64,000 bases of DNA from NCBI GenBank assembly GCA_032017425.1, contig DALZPW010000001.1. One strand, 5' to 3'. Position 1 is the first letter of the stretch. The number at the start of each line of letters is the position of its first letter. Under the pieces are notes generated by a model. The model saw only the letters and a program-made list of their open reading frames with translations. It was not told where the DNA came from and made no database searches. A program made the position numbers and the translations under genes. Of this stretch, positions 43,508-53,141 are shown piece by piece. This DNA is from Faucicola tetraodonis (GTDB lineage: Bacteria; Pseudomonadota; Gammaproteobacteria; Pseudomonadales; Moraxellaceae).

Positions 43508-44176
43508 TTAGGCCAACACATCATTTAGCCATTTACCGATAATTTTGAGTTGCGGCATACACACTTGGTGCGCCATCGGATAGCTGTAAAACTGCGGCTG
43601 ATAACCTTTTGACTCAAGCCATGCTTTGGCTTCTTGCCCAAGCTGTACTGGGACAACAGGGTCTTGTGTGCCATGATGAATGGCAATGTTTAGATTTTTA
43701 TTGGCATCACTTAAAGTTAGGCTGTCTTTGGTCGCTAAATAAGTCGACAGGGTTAATAGTCCGGCTAATGGTTTGTCATAGGTGAGTGCCGTCTGATACG
43801 CCACCGCACCACCTTGTGAAAATCCTGCAATCACTATACGCTCAGGCGATACACCGCGCTCGGCTTCACGCTTGATTAACTCTCTAATCGAGCGGGCGGA
43901 TTGTTCAATCTGTGCGGTGTCGATTTTGCGCTCAAGCGACATTTCCAAAATATCATACCAAGCTGGCATCACATAGCCTTGGTTGATGGTTACAGGAATG
44001 GCGGGGGCGTGAGGAAATACAAACCGTATGCCATGTTTGCTATCGAGTCCCAAGTCAGGGACGACTGGCTCAAAGTCATGACCATTTGCGCCCAGTCCAT
44101 GTAGCCAAATCACCGCTCTATCAACAGGCAGATTGTTGGGATTGTGAATGACTTCAACCGTTTTTAATAAACTCAT
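43508..44176 (-). CDS. Carboxylesterase/phospholipase-type alpha/beta hydrolase
   Basis: A 222-residue hydrolase of the Abhydrolase_2 (carboxylesterase EstB-like) family. The opening VIWLHGLGANGHDFEPVVPD is the family N-terminal block, FVFPHAPAIPVTINQGYVMP and AWYDI follow. The nucleophile serine is in IVIAGFSQGGAVAYQ, the Asp in HHGTQDPVVPV, and the His in YPMAHQVCM. The ATG at 44176 has AGGAGA four bases upstream; an upstream in-frame start at 44209 lacks one. Broad short-chain ester hydrolysis is expected. Confidence 0.9.
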   Translation of the reverse strand: MSLLKTVEVIHNPNNLPVDRAVIWLHGLGANGHDFEPVVPDLGLDSKHGIRFVFPHAPAIPVTINQGYVMPAWYDILEMSLERKIDTAQIEQSARSIRELIKREAERGVSPERIVIAGFSQGGAVAYQTALTYDKPLAGLLTLSTYLATKDSLTLSDANKNLNIAIHHGTQDPVVPVQLGQEAKAWLESKGYQPQFYSYPMAHQVCMPQLKIIGKWLNDVLA

Positions 44177-44204
44177 AAATTCTCCTTTCATGTGAAACAC
44201 AAAT

Positions 44205-44236
44205 GTCATAAAAATTAATTGTCATAAAAATAATTA
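44205..44236. repeat. 16-bp tandem near-duplication
   Basis: GTCATAAAAATTAATT (44205-44220) then GTCATAAAAATAATTA (44221-44236), in the divergent gap before hrpA; the first 11 bases are identical. Confidence 0.65.
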
Positions 44237-44264
44237 GCCGATAGCTTAAAAATAGGGATAACGC

Positions 44265-44293
44265 TTGATTTTAGCTTATTCATACCACATTAT
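44265..44293 (+). promoter_or_regulatory. Possible hrpA promoter
   Basis: TTGATT (44265-44270), 17-bp spacer, CATTAT (44288-44293). Leader about 29 nt. Confidence 0.35.
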
Positions 44294-44328
44294 CTAGGCA
44301 ATGTTTACCATAAGAATAGCCTAAGTGA

Positions 44329-47300
44329 ATGAAAGAACTTATATCGACTGCTGTACCATTAAATGATTATCAACCAGACAAGCCTCAAACAGACAATCAC
44401 CATGGTGTGAAATTACCGGTCATGGCAAAAGACAGCTATTATCTGTCACGCCTTGCCCAGCAGTTAAAACAAATCAAAGACAAAGAAAGCGAAGACTATA
44501 CGTCAAGATTTGACCGTTACCAAAAACAACTCAAACACTCGCAAGACAGGGTGCAAAGCCGTATCGCCAGTCTGCCAACCATACATCTCAACGAAGATTT
44601 GCCTGTCAGCCAACAAGCCGATAGACTCATCAAAGCCATCCAAGACCACCAAGTCATCATCGTGGCTGGGGAGACAGGCTCGGGCAAAACTACCCAATTA
44701 CCTAAGATTGCCATGCTTGCAGGGCGAGGGGTAACAGGACAAATCGGACACACACAGCCAAGACGATTAGCGGCGCGTAGTGTGGCAAATCGTATTGCTG
44801 AAGAATTAAGAGAAACACTCGGACAGACAGTCAGCTTTAAAGTGCGTTTTACTGAGCAAGGCTCATCCGATTCCATTGTCAAACTGATGACCGACGGTAT
44901 TTTGCTTGCCGAAATGGCGCATGACAAGTTTTTGAGCCGCTATGATACCATTATCATTGATGAAGCCCACGAGCGCAGTCTTAACATTGACTTTATCATG
45001 GGTTATCTCAAGCGTTTATTGCCAAAACGCCCCGATTTAAAGGTGATTATCACATCGGCAACCCTCGACACAGCAAGGTTTAGCCAATATTTTTCTAGCG
45101 TTGATAGTAAAACCAAACAAGCGACGCCCGCGCCTGTATTTGTGGTTGAAGGTCGCAGTTATCCCGTGGAAGTGCGCTACCGTCCGTTGACGGAGGAGAT
45201 TGTCACAGGTTCGGATGATGACAGCTTTGATGATGTCGAAGATAACTTGCCGCGAGCGATTACCGCAGCGGTGGAAGAGTGCTACCAAGACGCTGCCAGT
45301 AAAGGGCATGCTGACCAAGCAGATATTTTGATTTTTGCGGCAACAGAAGCGCAAATTCATGATTTGGCAGATATTTTAAATCAATACGCCCCCCGTCATA
45401 CCCAGATTTTGCCGTTATTCGCCCGTCAAAGTTTTGCCGAGCAGCAGCAGATTTTTCACCCGACAGGCGGACGTCGCATTATCATCGCCACTAACGTTGC
45501 CGAAACCGCTTTGACTGTACCCAATATCCGCTACGTCATTGATTTGGGATTTGCTCGGATGTCACGCTATGACTATCGCTCGCGGGTACAAAGACTGCCG
45601 ATTGAAGCGATTAGCCAAGCTGCCGCCAATCAACGCAAAGGTCGCTGTGGTCGTATCGCGGCGGGTGTGTGTATCCGTTTATATTCAGAGGAAGACTTTA
45701 CCAGCCGCCCCGAATTCACCGAGCCTGAAATTCTGCGTACCAATTTGGCGTCGGTGATTTTGCAAATGGCAAACTTGAGTCTGGGTGAGGTAGAAAACTT
45801 TGACTTTATCCAGCCACCCGACAATCGACTGGTCAATGATGGGCGTAAACTATTAGAAGAATTGGGTGCGATTGCCACTAAAAAAACTGAAAATAGCCTA
45901 AGCACATCTAATGACAGTGACAAGGGCAAGGGCAAAGGTCAATCCAAACGCCATCCCAATCAACTTACCAAAGTCGGTCAAATGATGGCAAAAATGCCTA
46001 TTGACCCTCGTTTGGCACGTATGCTGATTGCAGGTGAGCAATACGGTTGTCTCAAAGAGCTATTGGTAATTGTATCGGGCTTGTCAGTGCAAGACCCTCG
46101 AGAACGCCCGAGCGATAAGCAAACCCAAGCCGACCAAAAACACGCATTATTTCGCCAAGCCGACAGCGATTTTTTATTTTATCTCAGTCTTTGGCAGGCA
46201 ATTCATGGGGCCTTGTTTAAAAGCGGTGGATTTAAAAGCGATGGATTTAAAAGCAGTGATCTTGACCGTCAAAAAAATGCAACGCTAGATGATGAAGCCG
46301 CGCCAATCGCGCAAAGCCCGTATGGAAACGACAAATTAACCAACAGCCAACGTAAAAGCTTTGCCAAAAAACATTTTTTAAGCTCGCCGCGTTTACGTGA
46401 ATGGCAACAAACCCATAGCCAGTTGTTGCAAATGGTGGATGGGTTAAAATTAACAATCAACCAAGAGCCCGCCAGTTATGTGCCTATTCACCGCGCATTG
46501 CTCACGGGTCTGCTGTCGTTTATTGCCCAAAAAGTCAATGACGTCGACAAAAGCGGCAAGCTAATCAAAGCCAAACGTGGCGAGTATGTCACCGCGCGTC
46601 AACACAAAGCCAAGATTTTTCCTGCCAGTACCTTGTTTAAACAAAATCCGCTATGGGTAATGGCGTTTGAGGTGGTTGAGACCTCGCAGGTGTTTATGCG
46701 TACCGCTGCCAAAATCGAGCCAGAGTGGATTTTGGCGATGGCAGGGGATTTGCTCAAATACCATTATTTTGAGCCGCATTGGTCAGCCAAAACAGGGCAT
46801 GTCAAGGCATACGCCCAAATCAGCCTGTTTGGTCTGATTGTGGTACACAAACAACTGATGAATTATGAGCGGGTCAACCTTACCGAGTCTCGAGAAATCT
46901 TTTTGCGAGATGCCTTGGTCTTGGGCAATTTAAATGCCCCGTCCACAGGCGATGGTAAAAAGGGCAAGTTACCGCCATTTTTGCAGCATAATATAGATAA
47001 AGTCGCTGATGTCTCCTTGATTGAAGACAAGCTGAGACGTCGAGACTTGCTGGTTGATGAAGAGCAATTATACGACTTTTATGCCAAGCGAGTGCCTGAG
47101 CATATCGCTAGTCGCAAAGTATTTGAAGATTGGCGAAAAGAAGTAGAAAAAACGGACCCACAGTTTTTATTTTTTAGTGATAAAGATGTACTGAACGAAC
47201 AAGCACCCGCTACCCAAGCTTTCCCAGAAACGTGGCAACTAGGTAATTTAAAACTACCCCTGTCGTATATTTTTGACCCGACTAGCGACGATGATGGTGT

Positions 47301-48636
47301 GACCATTAAAGTCCCACTCGTTGCCTTACCACAGGTTGATGCGGTTGAATTATTATGGGGTATTGCAGGGTGGCGCTATCAGCTGGTTTTGCAGCTATTA
47401 AAGACGTTGCCAAAAGATATTCGCCGTCAAATCGTACCCGTGCCTGATACCGCCAAACAAATTTTTGACACGCTTGAAAAAAACCATCATGGCGGACTGC
47501 TAAGGCAACTGTGCCAAGCCTTAAACCAGCGCGGTGTGCGTGGAGCAAATAACCAACTTGTAGAGCCAAAAGACTTTAACCCAAGTGAGGTTGAAACCTA
47601 TTTGCAGCCACAAATTGCGTTGGTCGATGACAAAAACCGCCTGATTGAAAAAGGGCGAGATATTGACGCATTAAAAATGCGTCATCAAGTCACCACAAGC
47701 CAAGCCGTCGCCAGTGGTAAAGGCGTACATAGCGAGTTTCCCGAGCATTTTAATTTTATGCAAAACCGCCACAGTGCAGGCGTGATGATCAAGCAGTTTT
47801 CGGCACTGGTTGCTGATGGACAGCCAAGCTATACCGATAAAAAGGCTGTGTCTATTCAGCAATTTACCGATGTCAGTGTGGCACTCAACAAACACCGTCA
47901 AGGCTTGCTTGCTTTAATCGGCAATGAGCTCGGAGCAAAAGCCCGACAGCTTACCAACCAAATTGATAAAAACTTTAAACTTGCCTTTGCCCCACTCGGT
48001 GAGCTTGACAGACTCAAAGATTTACTGATTCATGCCACGCTTGATGCCACTTTTGAAAAATTTGTTGCAGCGTTTGACCATGAAAAATTCACGGCAGGGA
48101 TTCATGATAAAGAGTTGGTGATTGCCATCAATCAGTTGCCTTTGACGTTGGATGAATTTAACCAAGCCAAAGCCGTGGTGCTTGCCAATTTCTTGAGCGT
48201 TGGGCAAAGTGTATTAGCCCAGCTAAAATCGGTGTATGAGCAGTGGCAGCAAGTTCGCCAAAAACTGCTACTACTTGACCGTGATATTTTTGAAGAAAGT
48301 ATCGAAGATATCGAAGACCAGCTCGATGATTTGAGTTTGTCGGACTTTGTGTACCGCATGAGTTATCAAGATTGGCAGCAATATCCGCGTTATTTGCAGG
48401 CGTTGTTGGTGCGTCTTGATAGGCTTGAGCACAATTTGGATGCCGATCTTGATGCCGTGTATCAGCTCGATAAACACATGGAAAGGCTGTCTGTTAAGGG
48501 TAATGATGAGACAATTATGCCGTATCGTTGGTTGGTTGAGGAGTTTCGGATTCAGCTGTTTGCCCAGCCGATGAAAACCCGCGTGCCTGTGTCGGATAAA
48601 CGCCTAGAAAAATTGTGGGATGAATTGAATGGTTAA
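44329..48636 (+). CDS. hrpA: ATP-dependent RNA helicase HrpA
   Basis: DEAH-box helicase that in E. coli resolves stalled ribosomes. At 1435 residues it is somewhat longer than E. coli HrpA (1300). Walker A GETGSGKT lies at 114-121, then TQPRRLAARSVANRIAEEL, DEAH at 211-214 in IIIDEAHERSLN, the SAT motif IITSATLD, and QRKGRCGRIAAGVCIRLYSE. The C-terminal half (HA2, OB-fold, DUF3418) is complete, ending KLWDELNG. Two low-complexity inserts occur: DKGKGKGQSKRHPNQ near 535 and a three-copy FKS repeat at 46216-46260. The terminator follows directly. Confidence 0.95.
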   Translation: MKELISTAVPLNDYQPDKPQTDNHHGVKLPVMAKDSYYLSRLAQQLKQIKDKESEDYTSRFDRYQKQLKHSQDRVQSRIASLPTIHLNEDLPVSQQADRLIKAIQDHQVIIVAGETGSGKTTQLPKIAMLAGRGVTGQIGHTQPRRLAARSVANRIAEELRETLGQTVSFKVRFTEQGSSDSIVKLMTDGILLAEMAHDKFLSRYDTIIIDEAHERSLNIDFIMGYLKRLLPKRPDLKVIITSATLDTARFSQYFSSVDSKTKQATPAPVFVVEGRSYPVEVRYRPLTEEIVTGSDDDSFDDVEDNLPRAITAAVEECYQDAASKGHADQADILIFAATEAQIHDLADILNQYAPRHTQILPLFARQSFAEQQQIFHPTGGRRIIIATNVAETALTVPNIRYVIDLGFARMSRYDYRSRVQRLPIEAISQAAANQRKGRCGRIAAGVCIRLYSEEDFTSRPEFTEPEILRTNLASVILQMANLSLGEVENFDFIQPPDNRLVNDGRKLLEELGAIATKKTENSLSTSNDSDKGKGKGQSKRHPNQLTKVGQMMAKMPIDPRLARMLIAGEQYGCLKELLVIVSGLSVQDPRERPSDKQTQADQKHALFRQADSDFLFYLSLWQAIHGALFKSGGFKSDGFKSSDLDRQKNATLDDEAAPIAQSPYGNDKLTNSQRKSFAKKHFLSSPRLREWQQTHSQLLQMVDGLKLTINQEPASYVPIHRALLTGLLSFIAQKVNDVDKSGKLIKAKRGEYVTARQHKAKIFPASTLFKQNPLWVMAFEVVETSQVFMRTAAKIEPEWILAMAGDLLKYHYFEPHWSAKTGHVKAYAQISLFGLIVVHKQLMNYERVNLTESREIFLRDALVLGNLNAPSTGDGKKGKLPPFLQHNIDKVADVSLIEDKLRRRDLLVDEEQLYDFYAKRVPEHIASRKVFEDWRKEVEKTDPQFLFFSDKDVLNEQAPATQAFPETWQLGNLKLPLSYIFDPTSDDDGVTIKVPLVALPQVDAVELLWGIAGWRYQLVLQLLKTLPKDIRRQIVPVPDTAKQIFDTLEKNHHGGLLRQLCQALNQRGVRGANNQLVEPKDFNPSEVETYLQPQIALVDDKNRLIEKGRDIDALKMRHQVTTSQAVASGKGVHSEFPEHFNFMQNRHSAGVMIKQFSALVADGQPSYTDKKAVSIQQFTDVSVALNKHRQGLLALIGNELGAKARQLTNQIDKNFKLAFAPLGELDRLKDLLIHATLDATFEKFVAAFDHEKFTAGIHDKELVIAINQLPLTLDEFNQAKAVVLANFLSVGQSVLAQLKSVYEQWQQVRQKLLLLDRDIFEESIEDIEDQLDDLSLSDFVYRMSYQDWQQYPRYLQALLVRLDRLEHNLDADLDAVYQLDKHMERLSVKGNDETIMPYRWLVEEFRIQLFAQPMKTRVPVSDKRLEKLWDELNG
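46216..46260 (+). repeat. 15-bp in-frame tandem repeat in hrpA, three copies
   Basis: TTTAAAAGCGGTGGA, TTTAAAAGCGATGGA, TTTAAAAGCAGTGAT, encoding FKSGG-FKSDG-FKSSD in a variable loop. Confidence 0.9.
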
Positions 48637-48955
48637 CAAAAAAATTCGTCAAACTTTGGCGGATTTTTTATAAGATTTTGATTTAAAATAATTTTTCTAA
48701 AATTTGTTTCAACTAAAATCATGACCAATAGTGTTTTTTCAGGGTATGGTTCATATTGAATAGTCATGATGGGGAGTGCTACAGTTGATAGGGATTTTAC
48801 GAACAATAGGTTATGAACAATAGATTGATTTTTTTAGCATCTGAGATTTTTATATCTACGGGCAATTTGATTCGATGAAAAATTAAAAAGTTGATTTGGT
48901 AAAAACGGCAAAACTTAGTAAAATAATCAGATTAAATTTTTCAAAAGTGAAAGTC
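48637..48955 (+). other. Intergenic region hrpA-rimO
   Basis: This 319-bp AT-rich gap starts with the hrpA terminator. A possible rimO promoter reads TTGGTA (48896-48901), 17 bp, TAAAAT (48919-48924). Nothing else is recognised. Confidence 0.4.
48639..48669 (+). terminator. hrpA terminator
   Basis: AAAAAATTCGTC (48639-48650), 7-nt loop, GGCGGATTTTTT (48658-48669): a 12-bp stem with two G-U pairs and a U-rich 3' arm. Confidence 0.65.
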
Positions 48956-50443
48956 ATGCCAAGCCAACCGCAAGTTTTTAATCCCCAAGCTACCAATAAA
49001 CCTGCCAATCACCACCAAGCCAATCATAACGAAAACCGTACTGTAGGTCAAAGCGCTAGCCAAACGGCGCACCAACTGGCTCAAGGTATAGTAACGACAA
49101 AAGCGCCTAAGATTGGTTTTGTGTCGCTTGGCTGCCCCAAAGCCTTGGTGGATAGCGAACGCATTATCACCGAGCTTAGCCGTGATGGCTACCAAGTCGC
49201 CAGTGACTATGATGGCGCAGATTTGGTGGTGGTCAATACTTGCGGCTTTATCGAATCTGCAGTGCAAGAATCGCTTGACGCCATTGGTGAGGCGATTACC
49301 AAAAACGGTAAGGTGATTGTCACCGGTTGCCTTGGCAAAGATGCCGAAAAAATCAAAACCATGCACCCAGCCGTGCTTGCGGTGACTGGCGCACATGCCT
49401 ATGAAGAAGTCGTCAATGCCGTGTCGCATTATGTGCCCAAACCTGCACCATCAAAAACGTACGACCCAAAAATCGACCTAATCAATGATGCGGGCATTAA
49501 GCTTACGCCAAAACATTATGCTTATGTCAAAATATCCGAAGGCTGTAACCACCGCTGTACATTTTGTATTATCCCAAGCTTTCGTGGCGACCTCGTTAGT
49601 CGCCCGATTGACAGTATCATGACTGAAGCGGCTGCGCTCAAAAACGCAGGCGTCAAAGAGCTATTAATCATCTCGCAAGATACCTCAGCCTATGGCGTAG
49701 ATCTTAAATACAAAACCAGTTTTTGGAATGGTATGCCCATCAAATCCAAATTTTACGATATGTGCGAGGCACTGAATCGACTGGGCATTTGGGTGCGTTT
49801 GCATTACATCTATCCTTACCCGCATGTCGATGCTGTGGTGAAACTGATGAGTGAAGACAAGCTACTGCCATACCTTGATATCCCATTCCAACATGCCAGC
49901 CCCAATGTGCTCAAAGCCATGAAACGCCCCGCGCATAGCGAAAATGTACTGGAGCGCATCAAAACTTGGCGCTCGATTTGCCCCGATATTGTCATTCGTT
50001 CCACTTTCGTGGTGGGTTTCCCTGGAGAGACAGAAGAAGATTTTGAATATTTGCTTGACTGGCTCAAAGAGGCGCGATTAGACAGAGTAGGGGCGTTTAC
50101 CTATTCAGAAATAGAAGGCGCAGCGGCAAACGATTTGCCGAACCCTGTGCCAGAAGCTATCAAACAACAACGCTATGAACGACTGATGGCGTTACAGCAA
50201 CAAATCAGTGCCGAAAAATTGGCTGAGAAAGTCGGTAAAACCTTAAAAGTGTTGGTGGATGAGATTGATGAAGAAGAAAATATCGCCATTTGCCGTAGCT
50301 ATGCCGATGCGCCAGAAATTGACGGTCACGTGTATGTAGATAATATTGATGCATCGGTTAAAGTCGGTGAATTTTTAACCGTCACCATTGATGAAGCCAA
50401 TGAGTATGACCTTTTTGCCAGTTTTACCGGTGAACTGTTATAA
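48956..50443 (+). CDS. rimO: Ribosomal protein S12 methylthiotransferase
   Basis: Radical-SAM enzyme that methylthiolates Asp89 of ribosomal protein S12 using two iron-sulphur clusters. From the ATG at 48956 it has 495 residues. The N-terminal cluster cysteines are C60 (SLGCPKALVDSE), C96 (VVNTCGFIESA) and C125 (VTGCLGK); the radical-SAM triad is C197, C201 and C204 in EGCNHRCTFC. RGDLVSRP and FPGETEEDFEYLL support RimO over MiaB. A TRAM domain closes the chain. Residues 1-50 are a Gln/Asn/His-rich extension not found in E. coli RimO (441 residues). Confidence 0.95.
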   Translation: MPSQPQVFNPQATNKPANHHQANHNENRTVGQSASQTAHQLAQGIVTTKAPKIGFVSLGCPKALVDSERIITELSRDGYQVASDYDGADLVVVNTCGFIESAVQESLDAIGEAITKNGKVIVTGCLGKDAEKIKTMHPAVLAVTGAHAYEEVVNAVSHYVPKPAPSKTYDPKIDLINDAGIKLTPKHYAYVKISEGCNHRCTFCIIPSFRGDLVSRPIDSIMTEAAALKNAGVKELLIISQDTSAYGVDLKYKTSFWNGMPIKSKFYDMCEALNRLGIWVRLHYIYPYPHVDAVVKLMSEDKLLPYLDIPFQHASPNVLKAMKRPAHSENVLERIKTWRSICPDIVIRSTFVVGFPGETEEDFEYLLDWLKEARLDRVGAFTYSEIEGAAANDLPNPVPEAIKQQRYERLMALQQQISAEKLAEKVGKTLKVLVDEIDEEENIAICRSYADAPEIDGHVYVDNIDASVKVGEFLTVTIDEANEYDLFASFTGELL

Positions 50444-50457
50444 GGATAAGGATTGTC

Positions 50458-50802
50458 ATGTCTCAATCAATGTTAGCGTATGGTCTTTTAGCGATTGCGA
50501 TTGTTAGTGAGGTTACTGGTTCAACTTTTTTGGCGAAATCAGAGGGGTTTAGCAAACCCTTGCCCACTATCATCACCATGATTTGTTTTGGGATTGCTTT
50601 TTATCTTCTTTCACAAGTCATCAAAATCATACCACTGGGGATAGCTTATGCCATTTGGTCAGGGGTAGGTATTGTGTTAACCGCTATCATTGGGTACTTT
50701 ATTTTGGGTAACAAACTGGATTTACCCGCCATCGCGGGTATGAGCCTAATTGTATTGGGTGTGATTGTGATTAATCTGTTTTCTCATTCAGCCACGCATT
50801 AA
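50458..50802 (+). CDS. Small multidrug resistance (SMR) transporter, EmrE-like
   Basis: A 114-residue inner-membrane protein with four helices, the size of EmrE. The essential membrane glutamate is E18 in AIAIVSEVTGSTFLAKSEGF, and the later signature IPLGIAYAIWSGVGIVL matches the SMR proton-coupled quaternary cation exporters (EmrE/Qac type). It lies 14 bp after rimO, likely on the same transcript. Substrate range cannot be judged from sequence. Confidence 0.88.
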   Translation: MSQSMLAYGLLAIAIVSEVTGSTFLAKSEGFSKPLPTIITMICFGIAFYLLSQVIKIIPLGIAYAIWSGVGIVLTAIIGYFILGNKLDLPAIAGMSLIVLGVIVINLFSHSATH

Positions 50803-50803
50803 T

Positions 50804-50833
50804 CACGCTTTAATAATCCACGCTTTAATATAG
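50804..50833. repeat. 15-bp tandem duplication after the SMR gene
   Basis: CACGCTTTAATAATC (50804-50818) then CACGCTTTAATATAG (50819-50833). A degenerate CACGCATTAAT at 50793 overlaps the SMR stop codon, making a partial third copy. Confidence 0.75.
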
Positions 50834-50957
50834 TACCTTGAATATAGCGACTTGATAGTTTGATGGCTAAAGCCGATTGAATTGTCAAGGTAAGAGCAGG
50901 GTAAAAATTAAAATGACTGTTGAAATTATCTTTACACTATCTAAAAACCGTTAATTT

Positions 50958-50966
50958 TGTTAAAAT
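50958..50966 (+). promoter_or_regulatory. Extended -10 promoter of pyrH
   Basis: TGT-TAAAAT at 50958-50966 with no good -35 at normal spacing. Leader about 42 nt to the pyrH ATG. Confidence 0.45.
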
Positions 50967-51014
50967 TTCGCCATTTGCATTATTTGCTATCCAACAGCCC
51001 ACAAGAGGTCAACC

Positions 51015-51743
51015 ATGTCTGATAAAGCTCCCCGTTACCAACGTATTTTGCTCAAACTCTCTGGCGAGGCCCTGGCAGGCAAAAATGATATGGGGATTGA
51101 TTCAGGCGTATTAGACAGCATGAGTCTTGCGATTGCGCACTTGGTAGGATTGGGTGTGCAAGTGGGTATCGTGGTCGGTGGTGGCAACTTGTATCGTGGC
51201 GCTGCGCTACAAAAACAAGGCTTGGTGGGTCGTGTCACAGGCGACCAAATGGGTATGCTTGCGACCGTGATGAATGGCTTGGCGATGCGTGACGCCTTGG
51301 AGCGCCGTAATATCAAATGCCGTTTGATGTCAGCCTTGCCAATTGGTGAAGTGACTGAAAACTACAGCAGCCGCAATGCCATTCGCTATTTAAAAAACAA
51401 TGAAGTGTGTGTGTTTGTCGCAGGTACCGGCAATCCGTTTTTTACCACGGATACCGCAGCATGTTTACGTGGCATCGAGATTGAAGCCAATTTAATCCTA
51501 AAAGCCACCAAAGTCGATGGCGTGTATAACAAAGATCCAAATAACCATGACGATGCCGTCAAATACGACGAACTCACCTTTGACCAAGTGCTGGATCAAA
51601 AATTGGGGGTGATGGATTTGACTGCGATTGCGTTGCTGCGTGAGCATAACGTACCGCTGCAAGTATTTGATATGGCAAAACCCAACGCGCTGCTTCATGT
51701 GGTGATGGGCGAGGCAGAAGGCACCAAAGTTATCAATTACTAA
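51015..51743 (+). CDS. pyrH: UMP kinase
   Basis: Phosphorylates UMP to UDP. The 242 residues show the amino-acid-kinase fold: ILLKLSGEALAGKNDMGID, VGIVVGGGNLYRGAAL, VTGDQMGMLATVMNGLAMRD, and FVAGTGNPFFTTDTAACLRG, with KATKVDGVYNKDP near the C-terminus. frr follows 39 bp after the stop, the usual pyrH-frr order. tsf and rpsB, which often precede pyrH, are absent here. Confidence 0.97.
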   Translation: MSDKAPRYQRILLKLSGEALAGKNDMGIDSGVLDSMSLAIAHLVGLGVQVGIVVGGGNLYRGAALQKQGLVGRVTGDQMGMLATVMNGLAMRDALERRNIKCRLMSALPIGEVTENYSSRNAIRYLKNNEVCVFVAGTGNPFFTTDTAACLRGIEIEANLILKATKVDGVYNKDPNNHDDAVKYDELTFDQVLDQKLGVMDLTAIALLREHNVPLQVFDMAKPNALLHVVMGEAEGTKVINY

Positions 51744-51782
51744 TTTCTAAATTTGACATACAGAGTTTTAAAAGGATGCAAC

Positions 51783-52337
51783 ATGATTAACGATATTAAA
51801 AAACAAGGTGAAGACAAAATGAAAAAGGCGATTGAAGCCTTGGAAAATGCCTTTAGTAAATTACGTACAGGGCGCGCCCATCCTGGTATTTTACAGGGTG
51901 TGATGGTGTCTTACTATGGCTCTGAGATGCCACTTAATCAAGTGGCGAGCATCAATGTTGAAGACTCGCGTACCCTGTTAGTGCAGCCTTTTGACCGTAG
52001 CATGGTGCAGGCAGTGGACAAAGCAATCCGTGAATCAGATTTGGGTCTTAACCCAATGAGCGCAGAAGTGATTCGGGTACCGCTACCCGCATTGACGGAA
52101 GAAACCCGTAAAGATATGCAAAAATTGGCACGTCATGAAGCCGAAGAGCGCCGTGTATCTGTGCGTAATGCCCGCCGTGATGCCAACAATGCCTTAAAAG
52201 CCTTGGTAAAAGACAAGCAAATCTCAGAAGATGAGGAACGCCGTGCCAATGACGACATCCAAAAAATGACCGATAAATACATTGATAACATTGATAAAAT
52301 GCTCTCTAGCAAAGAAGCAGAATTAATGGCCGTTTAA
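51783..52337 (+). CDS. frr: Ribosome recycling factor
   Basis: Splits post-termination ribosomes together with EF-G. The 184 residues are the standard length. FSKLRTGRAHPGILQGVMV, the hinge region PLNQVASINVEDSRTLLVQP and the C-terminal helix DKYIDNIDKMLSSKEAELM are typical. The start at 51783 (MINDIKK) is the usual frr opening; an upstream in-frame TTG-type start adds ten residues without reason. uppS follows 44 bp later. Confidence 0.96.
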   Translation: MINDIKKQGEDKMKKAIEALENAFSKLRTGRAHPGILQGVMVSYYGSEMPLNQVASINVEDSRTLLVQPFDRSMVQAVDKAIRESDLGLNPMSAEVIRVPLPALTEETRKDMQKLARHEAEERRVSVRNARRDANNALKALVKDKQISEDEERRANDDIQKMTDKYIDNIDKMLSSKEAELMAV

Positions 52338-52381
52338 TCGTTATTTATCCAATAAAAGAACCAATTCATAAGAAGTAGGTC

Positions 52382-53122
52382 ATGGTTGAGTCAAAGGCAG
52401 CAATGCCACAACATATTGCCATCATTATGGATGGCAATAACCGCTATGCCAAAGCACATGGGCTACCAACCGGTGGCGGGCATATTGCCGGCAAAGATAA
52501 TTTAGACCCTTTGGTTGAGCATTGTATGGATATTGGTATACGTGCGTTGACGGTGTTTGCTTTTTCTAGCGAAAATTGGCAGCGCCCAGCCAATGAAGTG
52601 GCGCTATTAATGAAGCTACTGGAGCAAACCGTCCATGACCAATTACCGAGGATGCTGCGGCACCAAATTTCTTTACGCTTTATCGGTGATAGAGGTGCCT
52701 TGACGCCGCATTTACGCGCGATTATGCAAGATGCAGAAGAGCAAACTGCTCATTTTACTAAGATGAGTTTGGTAATTGCTATTAGCTACGGCGGTCAATG
52801 GGACATCGTCAATGCCTGCCGCCAAGTTGCCAAACAAGTGGAAGAAGGCGCACTTACTGCCGATGCCATTACCCAAGACGATTTTGCACGCCACCTGTCG
52901 CTATCGGATTTACCCGCGGTTGATATGTTAATCCGTACAGGGGGTGATTACCGCATTTCTAACTTTCTACTGTGGCAATGTGCGTATGCTGAGTTATTTT
53001 TTACCGAAACGCTTTGGCCAGATTTCAAGGCGGCTGAATTAGACCAAATGATTGATATTTTCATGGGTCGTGAGCGTCGATTTGGTAAGACCAGCGAGCA
53101 AGTATTGGGTTTGAGCTTTTAG
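52382..53122 (+). CDS. uppS: Undecaprenyl diphosphate synthase (isoprenyl transferase)
   Basis: Cis-prenyltransferase making the C55 lipid carrier for peptidoglycan and other envelope glycans. The 246 residues include the catalytic Asp (D17) in IIMDGNNRYAKAHG, FAFSSENWQRPANEVALLM, RFIGDRG and the C-terminal DMLIRTGGDYRISNFLLWQ, plus AYAELFFTETLWPDF. The first motif reads GNNRYA where most bacteria have GNGRWA. cdsA follows 19 bp later, the conserved uppS-cdsA order. Confidence 0.96.
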   Translation: MVESKAAMPQHIAIIMDGNNRYAKAHGLPTGGGHIAGKDNLDPLVEHCMDIGIRALTVFAFSSENWQRPANEVALLMKLLEQTVHDQLPRMLRHQISLRFIGDRGALTPHLRAIMQDAEEQTAHFTKMSLVIAISYGGQWDIVNACRQVAKQVEEGALTADAITQDDFARHLSLSDLPAVDMLIRTGGDYRISNFLLWQCAYAELFFTETLWPDFKAAELDQMIDIFMGRERRFGKTSEQVLGLSF

Positions 53123-53141
53123 TTAATCAATAGGAACTGTC

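Noticed and set aside
46216..46260. FKS repeat in hrpA as a phase-variable switch
   Set aside because: The unit is 15 bp, so copy changes keep the reading frame and cannot turn the gene off.
52421..52460. UppS catalytic motif GNNRYA as a sign of lost function
   Set aside because: The catalytic Asp and all later motifs are intact, and I recall GNNR-type variants in other Moraxellaceae; treated as a lineage variant.
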